From the NCBI GenBank assembly GCA_020049615.1, contig JAIFKN010000189.1, positions 1 to 15,027 of the forward strand: a DNA stretch of 15,027 nucleotides, read 5' to 3'. The position numbers and the translations under genes are program-made. The notes beneath the pieces are model-generated. The model did no database searches, had not been told where the DNA came from, and saw only the letters and a list, made by a program, of their open reading frames with translations. Each line of letters starts with the position of its first letter. The first letter of the stretch is position 1. Shown here in pieces: positions 1 to 8,212 of the stretch. Origin of the DNA: a bacterium. GTDB lineage: Bacteria; Planctomycetota; UBA11346.

Positions 1-1188
1 CTGTGGCCCGACGACGGCAGCGGCCCGGGCGTGACGCCTGGACTGGCGGCCTGGGCGCTGAATTCGGACTCCCAGCCAGAACTGGCCGCGCCGGCCCTGC
101 GCCTGCTGGTGAAGATCTCCGCTGCCAACGCCGAGGTCGACCTCGCGCGTGCCGCGACCGATGGCAAGCTGGCGCCCGAACGCGCCGTCGCCGTCGCCGT
201 GGCCCTTGGCCAGGTGCTGGAGAAGCGCAATCTCGGGGTCAAGCCGCTGCTCGTCGCCCTCGCCGGAGCGCACCGCGCCGCCCTGCTCGCTGCACCAGCG
301 GTGGCCGAATGTGTGCAGGCGAATGCCCAGCCAGCGGACGCGGCAGCCCTGCTCGGTCTGCTGAGCAAGCCGGACAGCGTCGCCCTCGGCCTCGCCGGCC
401 TCGGTGGCAGGAACTTCCAGATCGGCGAAGGCGACGCCAAGGCGCGTGCCGAGCTGACCGCCCAGCTCACTCCGTTCCTCGCCCCCGACATGGATGACGT
501 GGTGGTGGCTGGCGCGCTGCTCGTGGTCCATCGCCAACGGCTGATCGGAGCTCGCGCCCAGGTCATCGCCCTGCTGCCGCGCCTGGCCAAGCGCCGGCCC
601 GCGCAGCTGCCCAAGGACGATCTCGCCGAACTGCTCGGCAGGTCGCTGGTCAGCTCGCGGACGCCGGAGTCCGCCGCCGCCGCCGAGGAGGTGGTCGCGG
701 CCTTGACCGAGGCCCTGGACAACACGGGTACCCGCGGCCTGGCGATCGTCGCCCTGTCGCGCGTCCAGGATCCGAATGTCGCCGCCCTGCGCCCCGCCCT
801 CGACGGGCTGGCCGGCTTCGGCGAGGACGGCGCCGCCGCGCTCGACATCCTGGTGACCAAGGTCTATGCCCGCGAGGACATCGCCAAAGCCGGCCGCAAC
901 CGCGGCTGGAGCGCGGTGCTGGCCGATGATCGGCGCAAGCGCGCACGCTACGACGCTATCGTGCGCTGGATGGCCGATCATGCCGGCGAGAACAATGCCC
1001 GGGTCGATCCAGCGGTCATGGCGGCCAACAAGGCGGAACTCGGACGCATGCGCGACGAGCTCCGCGGCTGGAGCGAATCGCGGGATCCGCTGCCCCTGGG
1101 CGTGACCAAGTCCGGTCTCGAGGCGCTGGCCAACAAGGTGCAGATCCTGCTCAACATGGTGATCAAGGGCACGCATGTCGGCTCGTAG
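1..1188 (+). CDS. Helical-repeat (HEAT/ARM-like) protein, 5'-truncated
   Basis: The reading frame is open from the first base of the window to TAG at 1186-1188, giving about 395 visible residues, so the N-terminus lies outside. A GTG at 31 is available but has no ribosome binding site and the frame is open before it, so I treat the gene as partial. The product is Ala/Leu-rich with repeated amphipathic helix pairs, for example around LALGQVLEKRNLGVKPLL and VVAALTEALDNTGTRGLA, which resembles HEAT or ARM solenoids. No catalytic motif or membrane segment is visible. The last 60 residues become charged and probably form a helical tail. The stop codon lies inside the terminal hairpin of the adjacent palindromic element, so the last three or four residues (HVGS) are encoded by repeat DNA and the original C-terminus may have been replaced. 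The function is unknown; a scaffold or interaction role is only an inference from the fold type. Confidence 0.7.
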   Translation: MWPDDGSGPGVTPGLAAWALNSDSQPELAAPALRLLVKISAANAEVDLARAATDGKLAPERAVAVAVALGQVLEKRNLGVKPLLVALAGAHRAALLAAPAVAECVQANAQPADAAALLGLLSKPDSVALGLAGLGGRNFQIGEGDAKARAELTAQLTPFLAPDMDDVVVAGALLVVHRQRLIGARAQVIALLPRLAKRRPAQLPKDDLAELLGRSLVSSRTPESAAAAEEVVAALTEALDNTGTRGLAIVALSRVQDPNVAALRPALDGLAGFGEDGAAALDILVTKVYAREDIAKAGRNRGWSAVLADDRRKRARYDAIVRWMADHAGENNARVDPAVMAANKAELGRMRDELRGWSESRDPLPLGVTKSGLEALANKVQILLNMVIKGTHVGS

Positions 1189-1635
1189 GGCTCTGCCCTA
1201 CTACCCGGCAGGGGCCCTTCGCCCCCTGCACCCCGCTCGACACGCCGCGCATACGCGCGTCGATCCGGTGTATCGTGGTCGCCCGTTCCAGTCTCGCTGC
1301 GGCCTCGCGACACCTACCACTGGGTGCTGATCCGATCGATCGTCGCTCGCCCGGGCGCTCGCTCCACGGACGGTTACGGACAGCACCGCCCGGACGGTGA
1401 CCGTGCTCAGACGGTGACCGTGCTCGCCAGGTGACCGTGCTTGGACGGAGCGACCAAGCGAGTGGCGGACGGGTTCCTGGTTCACTGTGTGGACGAGCCA
1501 CGAGCGCGTAGCGCAGCTGGAACGGGCGACATCGCTTGGCAGATCGACGCGCGTCAGCGCGGCGTGTCGAGCGGGGGTTCCGGGGGAGAAGTCCCCCGGC
1601 GGGTACGTAGGGCAGAGCCCTACGGGCCAACAGGC
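1173..1635. repeat. Large imperfect palindromic (fold-back/MITE-like) intergenic element
   Basis: The two ends are inverted copies. Positions 1173-1201 match the reverse complement of 1607-1635 at 26 of 29 positions. Each end contains a hairpin, GTAGGGC-TCT-GCCCTAC at 1185-1201 and GTAGGGC-AGA-GCCCTAC at 1607-1623. The inverted similarity continues inward, with small gaps, through 1202-1265 against 1542-1606; the shared core is GATCGACGCGCGT, GCGCGGCGTGTCGAGCGGGG. A further 13-bp perfect inverted match pairs 1279-1291 with 1517-1529. Nested hairpins sit in each arm, for example CCGGGGGA-GAAG-TCCCCCGG on the right near 1580-1599. No open reading frame here looks like a real protein, so this stretch of about 430 bp between two convergent genes is non-coding. 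It could be a non-autonomous mobile element or a large bidirectional terminator. Confidence 0.75.
1394..1442. repeat. Three direct repeats of ACGGTGACCGTGCT, 17-bp period
   Basis: Copies lie at 1394-1408, 1411-1425 and 1429-1442, in the middle of the palindromic element. The first two are identical (ACGGTGACCGTGCTC) and the third has lost the first bases (AGGTGACCGTGCTT). The core ACGGTGACCGT is itself a palindrome centred on G. A more diverged relative, ACGGTTACGGACAGC, starts at 1369. Spacing of about 17 bp resembles iteron-like or protein-binding repeats, but no function can be assigned from sequence alone. Confidence 0.7.
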
Positions 1636-3374
1636 CGCATTTCACCGTGGCGTTTGATGAAGCGGTCGATCGGGCCACGCGCCAGCGGCGCGACCTGTTC
1701 ACGCAGCTTCAGCGCCAGAGGACGCAGCGGGGTCGGGCTCAGCCGGACGTCGTCGAAGACGGCGGCGCAGAGCCGGTGCTGGTCGAGCGGATCGGGATCG
1801 AGCGGCAGGATGCCGTCAGCCTGCAGGGTGAGACGCTCGACCAGGGCCGGCAGCACGGTGTGCTCCGGGTCGCGGCCGAGGTCGGCAAGCAGCGCGCGCA
1901 GGACGAGCTGATCGGTGGTGGCGGCAGCCTGGCTGCGCCAGCTCGCGGCCTCGCGGCCGCGCACCGTGGCCAGGCGCCACAGCAGCAGGTCGCGCGCGGC
2001 GAACGGATCGGCTTCCCCCGGAATGGCGGCAAGCGATGGATCCTCGCCGACGATCAGCGCCAGGCGCCGGGCCAGGACTCGACCCTGGGCCCCGCCTTCA
2101 TCGCGCAGGCGGGCGATCTGCTCGACCGGCGGCATATGGCCGACCAGCTCGTGGCGGGTCAGCCAGCTCCAGGCGAGCGCGGCCTGGCGGACCGCCGGCG
2201 CGTCCAGCGTCTCGGCGGTGGTGACGGTCCGGACCAGCACCGCCGGCTGCTCGGGCGCATCCTCGTTGCGACGCCAGACCAGTTGGATGGCGTCGGCCTC
2301 ACCTGGACGCGCCAGCACCAGGCGCAACTCGGCCAGGGTGGCGGTCAGGCCGGCGAGCAGGGGTTGCTCGAGCGGCAACGCGGTCTCGGCCGGCATCCGT
2401 GCCAGGCCGTCATCCTCGGCCGGGACGGGCAGGACGTAGCGCACACCACCGGCAGCCACGACCACGCGGCCGCCCTCCTGCATGGTCAGCGGTTCGGAAA
2501 CCAGGCCGGACCGTCCAGCGCCGAGGGCGAGCGGCACTTTCAGACGTTGGCAGGCCGCGAGCAGCACACCGAGGCTTCGCACATCGCTGGGCTCGCTGTT
2601 GCCGATCGCCGGATCCCAGCCGGCCGGCACGTCGAGGTAGACCAGCCATGGACTGAGGTCGCGGGCGAGAGCGAGATCGGCCCGGCCGCGATCCGGCGAG
2701 GCGGGCAGGCCGAGCAGGCCCACGCGCAGGCCGTGGCGCCAGGCAGCGGCAGCGCCATTGGTGCAGGCCTCCAGCCTGGGGTCGGCCGGTGCGACCACGG
2801 CCAGGGGCAGCTCGGCCTCCCAGCCGCCGCTCCCGAGCCGGGCCGGCACATCGGGACCGAGCGCCAGGACCAGTTGCGGTTCTCCGCCCAGGGCCGAACC
2901 GAGGGTGGCGAGCGCGGCGCGGTCGGGCCAGGCGCGGCCGCCAGCGAGGGCGATGCGTGCTGGCGCGTCGGCGGCAGGCGGCAGGCGCAGCCGGGCGGAG
3001 ATCGGCTGGCCTGCCAGATCCAGGCGCAGCTGGCCCTGGCTGCCAGCGGCCAGATGCAGCACGACCACCTGGTTCGCGCCGTCGCCGGAATCGGCGAACG
3101 GCACGATGCTGCTGGTCAGCTGGCAGGCGCGGCCGTCGAGGGTGCCGCTGGCGGGCACGGCCGGGACGCCGGCTACCGCCACCGCGACATGGGGCGAACC
3201 GTCGGCGCCGTGCCACCACCATGGCCCGCGCACGACGCGGGCCGATTCGACGGACCAGCAGCCGGCGGCGAGCAGGCCCAGGACCGCGGGCTTCAGCCCG
3301 CGTCGGTGTGCCAGCAGCCAGCGGCCAGCGGCCAGCAACCAGCAGCCAGCGGCCAGCAGCCAGTCGCCACTCAC
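1620..3374 (-). CDS. Secreted or lipoprotein-like protein of unknown function
   Basis: This 584-residue frame starts at GTG 3374, which overlaps the glgB stop as GTGA, so the two genes are probably translationally coupled. The N-terminus is odd: residues 4-24 are a heptapeptide repeat (WLLAAGC, WLLAAGR, WLLAHRR) encoded by tandem 7-bp DNA repeats, followed by GLKPAVLG encoded by a REP-like hairpin. Residues 25-45 resemble a signal peptide (HRRGLKPAVLGLLAAGC then WSVESA), with either a weak lipobox ending at Cys or a signal peptidase I site after VESA. The mature part is a beta-rich N-terminal half (WWWHGADG, LVLALGPDVP, GLRVGLLGLP, PWLVYLDVPAG, LALGAGRSGL, RYVLPV) followed by a helical, charged C-terminal half. 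I recognise no family with confidence. A GTG at 3233 is an alternative start but would remove the export signal. The TAG stop comes from the end of the palindromic element. Confidence 0.65.
   Translation of the reverse strand: MSGDWLLAAGCWLLAAGRWLLAHRRGLKPAVLGLLAAGCWSVESARVVRGPWWWHGADGSPHVAVAVAGVPAVPASGTLDGRACQLTSSIVPFADSGDGANQVVVLHLAAGSQGQLRLDLAGQPISARLRLPPAADAPARIALAGGRAWPDRAALATLGSALGGEPQLVLALGPDVPARLGSGGWEAELPLAVVAPADPRLEACTNGAAAAWRHGLRVGLLGLPASPDRGRADLALARDLSPWLVYLDVPAGWDPAIGNSEPSDVRSLGVLLAACQRLKVPLALGAGRSGLVSEPLTMQEGGRVVVAAGGVRYVLPVPAEDDGLARMPAETALPLEQPLLAGLTATLAELRLVLARPGEADAIQLVWRRNEDAPEQPAVLVRTVTTAETLDAPAVRQAALAWSWLTRHELVGHMPPVEQIARLRDEGGAQGRVLARRLALIVGEDPSLAAIPGEADPFAARDLLLWRLATVRGREAASWRSQAAATTDQLVLRALLADLGRDPEHTVLPALVERLTLQADGILPLDPDPLDQHRLCAAVFDDVRLSPTPLRPLALKLREQVAPLARGPIDRFIKRHGEMRPVGP
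3285..3302. repeat. REP-like hairpin, copy 1
   Basis: CGCGGGC-TTCA-GCCCGCG is a perfect 7-bp stem with a four-base loop, flanked by GGAC on the left and TCGG on the right. The same sequence block (GACCGCGGGCTTCAG) recurs at 9741-9755, so it is a dispersed repeat and not chance GC-rich pairing. Here it falls within the 5' end of a minus-strand reading frame, where it encodes RGLKPA. Confidence 0.7.
3311..3366. repeat. Heptanucleotide tandem repeat CCAGCRR, about 8 units
   Basis: Units on the + strand run ccagcag, ccagcgg, ccagcgg, ccagcaa, ccagcag, ccagcgg, ccagcag, then a degenerate ccagtcg. The first seven are strict 7-mers differing only at positions 6 and 7. The block lies between the glgB stop and the REP-like hairpin, just inside the predicted 5' end of the downstream minus-strand gene. 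Because 7 is not a multiple of 3, gain or loss of one unit would shift that gene's frame. Confidence 0.85.
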
Positions 3375-5551
3375 CCGGGCGCCTCCCAGAAGACGATGCC
3401 CAGCGGCGGCAGGGTCACGCGCAGCGTGCAGGGGAAGGCGCCGCGCTGCTCGTTGCGCGCATCCATCACCGGAGCGTCGATCAGCCCGGAACCGCCGAAG
3501 CGCGTCTCATCGCTGCTCACCAGGCGCTTCCAGCCGCCGGCGTTCCATACCCCCAGCGGATAGTCGGTCCGCGGGATCGGCGTGAAGTTGATCGCCACCA
3601 GGATGTCGCGCTGCCCGGGGCACTTGCGCAGGAAGGCGAGGGTCGATTCCTGCCAGTTCTCGCAGTCGACCCACTGGAAGCCGTCGCGACGGTCGTCGTG
3701 CGCATGCAGCGCCGGCTTGCCCTTGTAGAGGCGCAGGACCTCGGCGAGGAAGGCGGTGATGCCGGCGCGGTCCGGCTCGGCCGCCTCGTGCCAGTCGAGG
3801 CTCTTGGCCCAGTCCCATTCGCGGCCCTGGCCGAACTCGCCGCCCATGAACAGCAGCGGGCGGCCGGGGACGGCGACCTGGTAGCCGAGCAGCAGGCGCA
3901 GCTGCGCCCGGCGCTGCCACCAGTCGCCCGGCATCTTGTCGATCAGGCTCTTCTTGCCGTGCACCACCTCGTCATGCGACAGCGGCAGGATCCAGCGTTC
4001 GTCGTAGGCGTACCACTGGTGGAAGGTGGCGCGGTTGTGGCAGCCGCTGCGCATCACCGGGTCCTGCGCCAGGTAGCCGAGGGTGTCGTGCATCCAGCCC
4101 ATGTTCCACTTGAGGTGGAAGCCGAGGCCCTGCATGTCGGTGGGCGCGGTGACGCCCTCCCAGGCGGTCGATTCCTCGGCGCACAGCACCACGCCGGCGT
4201 ATTCGCGCCGGATCGTCGCCGTCATCTCCTGGAGGAAGCTCTTGGCCTCGTCGTTGCTGTTGCCGCCCGACTCGTTGCGCACCCACTCGCCCTCCTGGCG
4301 GTCGTAGTTGCGGTACAGCATCGAGGCCACCGCGTCGACGCGCAGGCCGTCGATGTGGAAGTGGCGGCACCAGTGCAGGGCCGCGGCGATGAGGAAGTTG
4401 CGCACCTCGGGCCGGCGGAAGTTGAAGACGCAGGTGCCCCAGCTCTTGTGCTCGCCCTCGCGCGGGTCCTCGTACTCGTAGCAGCACGAGCCGTCGAAGC
4501 GGCCGAGCGCGAAGTCATCCTTGGGGAAGTGGCCGGGGACGAAGTCGACGATGACGCCGAGCCCCTCGGCATGGCAGCGGTCGATGAAGAAGCGCAGGTC
4601 GTCGGGCGAACCGTGCCTGGCGTTGGGCGCGTACTGCCCGGTGACCTGGTAGCCCCAGCTGCCCTCGTAGGGGTGGTGGGCGATGGGCAGCAGTTCGAGG
4701 TGGGTATAGCCGAGCGCCTTGACGTAGGGGATGAGCTGCTGCGCCAGGACGCGCCAGTTCGGCCAGGCGTCGGGCTCGCGGCCGCGCTTCCACGAGCCGA
4801 TGCAGACCTCGAAGATCGACATCGGGCCGGTGAGCAGGTCGCGCTCGAGCCGGGCCTGCATCCAGTCGGCATCCGTCCAGGCGAAGCGGTCGGGGTGCGC
4901 GACGATCGAGGCGGTGGCCGGTGGGCGCTCGGCCTGCAGGGCGTAGGGATCGGATTTGGTGCGCAGGGCGCCGCCGGCGGCGCGGATCTCGTACTTGTAC
5001 AGCATCCCGGGCTTCACTCCGGGCAGGAAGATCTCCCACACGCCATAGGGCACGCGCGGCCGCATCGGGTGCCAGCGGCCATCGAAGCCGTTCCAGTCGC
5101 CGACCACCGAAACGCGCTCGGCAGTCGGGGCCCAGACGGCGAAGCGCACGCCGTCCACCCCGTCGACGGTGACGGCGTGGGCGCCGAGCACGTCGCCGAG
5201 ATGGCAATGGTGCCCGGAGCGGAACAGGCCGAGGTCGAATTCGGCCAGCTGCGGCCAGCAGGCGTAGGGGTCGGGCTGCATCCGCTCGCCGGCCGCGGCC
5301 GTCACCGCAAGGTCGTAGGCGAATCGTTGGGCCGCATCCGGGATGGCGCCCTCGAACAGGCCGTCGGGATGGCGGCAGCCGAGCGGGAAGCGCCTGCCGT
5401 CGGAGCGGCGCACCACGCTGACCGCGGTCGCCCCGCGCAACCAGGCGCGGGCGTGCAGGACCCCGCCCTCGGAATGCAGGCCGAGGACGCTGAACGGATC
5501 GCCCAGGCGGGCCTGGCGCAGGGCCTCGACGGTGTCATGGGGCAGGGGCAT
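3371..5551 (-). CDS. glgB: 1,4-alpha-glucan branching enzyme (GlgB, GH13)
   Basis: GlgB cuts an alpha-1,4 glucan chain and transfers the fragment to form an alpha-1,6 branch during cytoplasmic glycogen synthesis. The product is 726 residues, close to the 728 of the E. coli enzyme. Visible parts in order are an N-terminal branching-enzyme module (about 1-115), a CBM48 domain (about 120-220, with FAVWAPTAERVSVVGDWNGF), the GH13 barrel (about 250-620) and a C-terminal beta domain. Catalytic residues are all present: Asp406 in DGLRVDAVASM, Glu459 in CAEESTAWEG and Asp527 in PLSHDEVVHGKKS, each exactly one higher than E. coli 405/458/526. The ATG at 5551 is preceded by GGAG at a suitable distance. 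The frame is open far upstream, but only because it runs antisense through the next gene. The stop overlaps the start of the following gene (GTGA). No other glycogen gene is in the window. Confidence 0.97.
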   Translation of the reverse strand: MPLPHDTVEALRQARLGDPFSVLGLHSEGGVLHARAWLRGATAVSVVRRSDGRRFPLGCRHPDGLFEGAIPDAAQRFAYDLAVTAAAGERMQPDPYACWPQLAEFDLGLFRSGHHCHLGDVLGAHAVTVDGVDGVRFAVWAPTAERVSVVGDWNGFDGRWHPMRPRVPYGVWEIFLPGVKPGMLYKYEIRAAGGALRTKSDPYALQAERPPATASIVAHPDRFAWTDADWMQARLERDLLTGPMSIFEVCIGSWKRGREPDAWPNWRVLAQQLIPYVKALGYTHLELLPIAHHPYEGSWGYQVTGQYAPNARHGSPDDLRFFIDRCHAEGLGVIVDFVPGHFPKDDFALGRFDGSCCYEYEDPREGEHKSWGTCVFNFRRPEVRNFLIAAALHWCRHFHIDGLRVDAVASMLYRNYDRQEGEWVRNESGGNSNDEAKSFLQEMTATIRREYAGVVLCAEESTAWEGVTAPTDMQGLGFHLKWNMGWMHDTLGYLAQDPVMRSGCHNRATFHQWYAYDERWILPLSHDEVVHGKKSLIDKMPGDWWQRRAQLRLLLGYQVAVPGRPLLFMGGEFGQGREWDWAKSLDWHEAAEPDRAGITAFLAEVLRLYKGKPALHAHDDRRDGFQWVDCENWQESTLAFLRKCPGQRDILVAINFTPIPRTDYPLGVWNAGGWKRLVSSDETRFGGSGLIDAPVMDARNEQRGAFPCTLRVTLPPLGIVFWEAPG

Positions 5552-5656
5552 GGCGGCTCCGGCGCTGAGGCTAGCCGACCGGCGCGTGACCGCCACCCGC
5601 CGGCCGCCGACGGGCGCAGCTGTGGACGGCTGCCGCCTCATGCTACAGTCCGGCCC
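5552..5656. promoter_or_regulatory. Divergent promoter region; extended -10 for the TPR gene
   Basis: This 105-bp gap separates divergent glgB and the DUF4388/TPR gene. On the + strand TGCTACAGT (5641-5649) reads as an extended -10 (TG-n-TACAGT), and the GTG start follows eight bases later at 5657. The transcript would therefore begin at or almost at the start codon, a leaderless arrangement, which agrees with the lack of a Shine-Dalgarno sequence. The -35 region, 17 bp upstream (TGTGGA at 5621-5626), is poor. No convincing promoter for glgB is visible on the other strand. Confidence 0.4.
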
Positions 5657-8204
5657 GTGGCGTCCCGTCCGACCATCAACGTCTCCTCCCTCGTCGATCT
5701 GCCCTCGGTCATCCAGTCGCTGGCTGGCGCCCGCCGCACCTGCGTCCTGCAGGTGCGCCATGGCGAGGACGAGCGCCGCCTGCACTTCGCCAACGGCCAG
5801 CTGGTCGCGGTCGGCGGCACCCCGCGCAACCTGCTGTCGCGCGCCATCTGCTGGTCGCGGGCCCTGACTCCGTCGATGGTCGGCGAGGCGCAGCGCGCCC
5901 TCGGCGGCGACCCCGATCCGGTCCAGCTGGCCAAGCACCTGCGCGCCAAGGGCGAGCTGCAGCCCGACGCCCTGAGCGAGGCCCTGGCCCTGTGCGCCGA
6001 CGAGGACATGGCCACCGTCCTGGCGTGGCCCTCGCCGGCATTCGACACCATCGCCGACACCACCCAGGATCCGTGGGTCGAATTCCAGCGTGAATGCGGC
6101 TTCGCGCTCTCGGGTCCGGCCCTGCTGCTGGAGGCGCTGCGCCGCCAGGACGAACGCGCCCAGCTCGGCGAGCTCATCCCCGACCCCTGGGACGTGCTGC
6201 GCCGCGAGCAGTCCTCGGCCGGACCGGCGGATGAGGACCAGAACCTGGTGCTCGAACGCTGCGGCGGGGCCGCCACCTGCCGCGACCTGCTGGCCCATCC
6301 GCTGCTGCCGCCGCATCGCGCCGTCCGCGCCCTGGTCGAGCTCCGCCGCGCCGGCCTGCTGCGCGTCGTCACCGCCGGCGAGCTGGCCGCGCTGGGCGAG
6401 CAGGCGCGCGAGCAGAACCGCAACGCCGACGCCTACGGCATCCTCGAGCGCGCCGTCGCCCTCGGCCACGACGGGGCGCGCATCCGCGAGATGCTCGCCA
6501 ACCTCGCCGAGCAGGCCGGCAACCGCGCCGCCGCCGCCACCCACTGCCTCGCCGCAGTGCCGTTCCTGCAGACCCCCCAGCTGATGATCCAGGCGCTGAA
6601 GTTCAGCCTGCGCCTGGGCGCCGACCCCGAGGGGCCGCTGACCCAGCTGGTCTCGCTGAACCTCACCGTCGGCGACGACCGCGCGACGCTCGAGGCGCTG
6701 CTCGCCCTGGTCCGGCTGTACGAGAACCGCGGCGACCGCACCCGGGCGATGGAGGCGCTGGGCGAGGCGCAGCAGCTCGGCGCCGACAAGGTCGTCACCG
6801 GCATGATGATGGCCCGGCTGGCCGCCGCCTCCGGCGACGTCGCCCAGGCCGCCATCCAATACGAGCAGGCCGCCCGCCTGGCGACCGAGCACGAGCGCTC
6901 CGACGAGGCGATCCAGGCCTGGCTGGCCCTGGTCCAGCTCAAACCCGAGCGCCTTGAGCCGGCCCGCGCCTGCGCCGAACTGCTCGCCGCCGCCAAGCGC
7001 ACCGAGGACGCCGCCACCGTGCTGCGCGCCGCCCTGCCCAAGGCGGCCAACGCCCCCGAGGAGGTCCAGCTCGCGGCCTGGGAGCTGCTCGCCAAGCTCG
7101 CTCCTGGTGACGGGGCCGCGCACGACTGGCTGGCCAAGACCTACGCCAAGCGCCGCGACCGCGACGGCGCCACCCGCCAGTTGCGCCTGATCGCCGACCG
7201 CCAGGAGAAGGAGGGCGATGACCTCGCCCTGGTCGACACGCTGGAACGCATCGTCGTGCTCGGCGGCGAGGACATCGATCTGCTGCGCCGCCTCGGCGAG
7301 GCGCACGACCGGCTGGGCCGCTCCGACGCCGCGGTCGACGCCTGGAGCCGCGCCATCGACCTCGCCACCGAGGCCGGCCGGCTCGACGCCGCCAAGCTGG
7401 TGGTCGACGAGGCGCTGGCCCGCGCCCCCTGCTCGGCTGCGCTGCGTTCGCGCGCCGCCGAGACGGCGCTCCGGCAGGGCAACCGCGTGGTGGCCCAGCT
7501 CGAACTGCGCCGCGCCGCCGACCTGGCAAGCGGTGCCGGCGACGCCGAGCTCGCCAAGGATCTCCTGCTGCGCCTGGCGGCCCTGCGGCCCGACGACCTC
7601 GTCGCCCGTCTGCGCTTGGCCGAGCTGTTGCACGAGATGGGCGATGCCGACGAGCCGGCCGCGGTGCACGACGCCCTGCGCCTCGCCATCCGCCGCGCCG
7701 ACTTCGGTTCGGCGGTCGAGCTCGCCCGCCGCCGCAGGAGGAGCAGCGCTTCAAGGCCCGCGGCGAGCTGGTCGAACTGCTGCGCCGGGCCGGCGACGCC
7801 GCTGGCGAACGCACCGCCGCCCGCGAGCTGCTTGACCACCTGCTCGAAGCCGGCGAGGTCGAACGCGCGGTCGAACTGCTGTCGCGGCAGTTCGCCGCCC
7901 ATCCGCGCGATCCCGATATCGCCCTCCAGCTGGCCGAGGTCACCGCCGGCCTGGGCGACGAACGCATGGCCGCGCGCTGCTACCGCCACGCCGTGCAGCT
8001 GCTGCAGGCCGAGGGCCGCCTCGCCGACGCGCGCAACGCCCTCGACCAGCTGGCCCAGGTCTGCGAGGACGAACTGCTGATCGCTGCCGCCGCTGCCTCG
8101 ACACGGGTGAGGCGGTCGAATGGGAGCAGCTGCGCACCGTCCTCGAGCACGACCAGCGCCAGGGGCTGGTCGACAAGCTGGGCTCGGAGATGATCGCGAA
8201 ATAG
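5657..8204 (+). pseudogene. DUF4388 (PATAN-like) plus TPR protein, interrupted by two frameshifts
   Basis: The gene begins at GTG 5657 (VASRPTINVSSLVDLPSVIQ). Residues 1 to about 110 match the DUF4388/PATAN pattern of an LxxLLQ-like helix, strands VLQVRHGEDERRLHF and ANGQLVAVGG, a domain common in bacterial signalling proteins. The remainder is a long array of TPR-like helix pairs, for example NADAYGILERAVALGHDGA, ENRGDRTRAMEALGEAQQL and RLGRSDAAVDAWSRAIDLA. Coding quality moves from frame 2 to frame 1 near 7724-7736 (resuming QEEQRFKARGELVELLRRAG) and from frame 1 to frame 3 near 8078-8100 (resuming CLDTGEAVEWEQLRTV), ending in EMIAK and TAG at 8202-8204. Each change equals a 1-nt loss. Corrected, the protein would be about 849 residues. 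Conservation of TPR sequence in all three segments suggests sequencing errors or a very recent mutation. It ends 8 bp from the convergent PHP gene. The role is probably regulatory or scaffolding; no substrate can be named. Confidence 0.75.
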
Positions 8205-8212
8205 GCGTGTCG

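Noticed and set aside
1647..3563. + strand open frame of 638 codons opposite the unknown exported gene
   Set aside because: Gln/Arg/Gly-rich composition without domains, overlapping the end of glgB; the minus frame has coherent hydrophobic strands, an export signal and a coupled start.
5552..7669. Minus-strand extension of the glgB frame (1432 codons in total)
   Set aside because: The extension is antisense to the TPR gene and low in information; the catalytic protein starts at ATG 5551 with a GGAG site and the family's usual length.
2789..8080. Very long + strand open frame of 1763 codons
   Set aside because: Its first 950 codons run antisense to the clear glgB gene and its upstream partner and are Arg/Pro/Ala-rich shadow sequence; only the part from GTG 5657 is coding.
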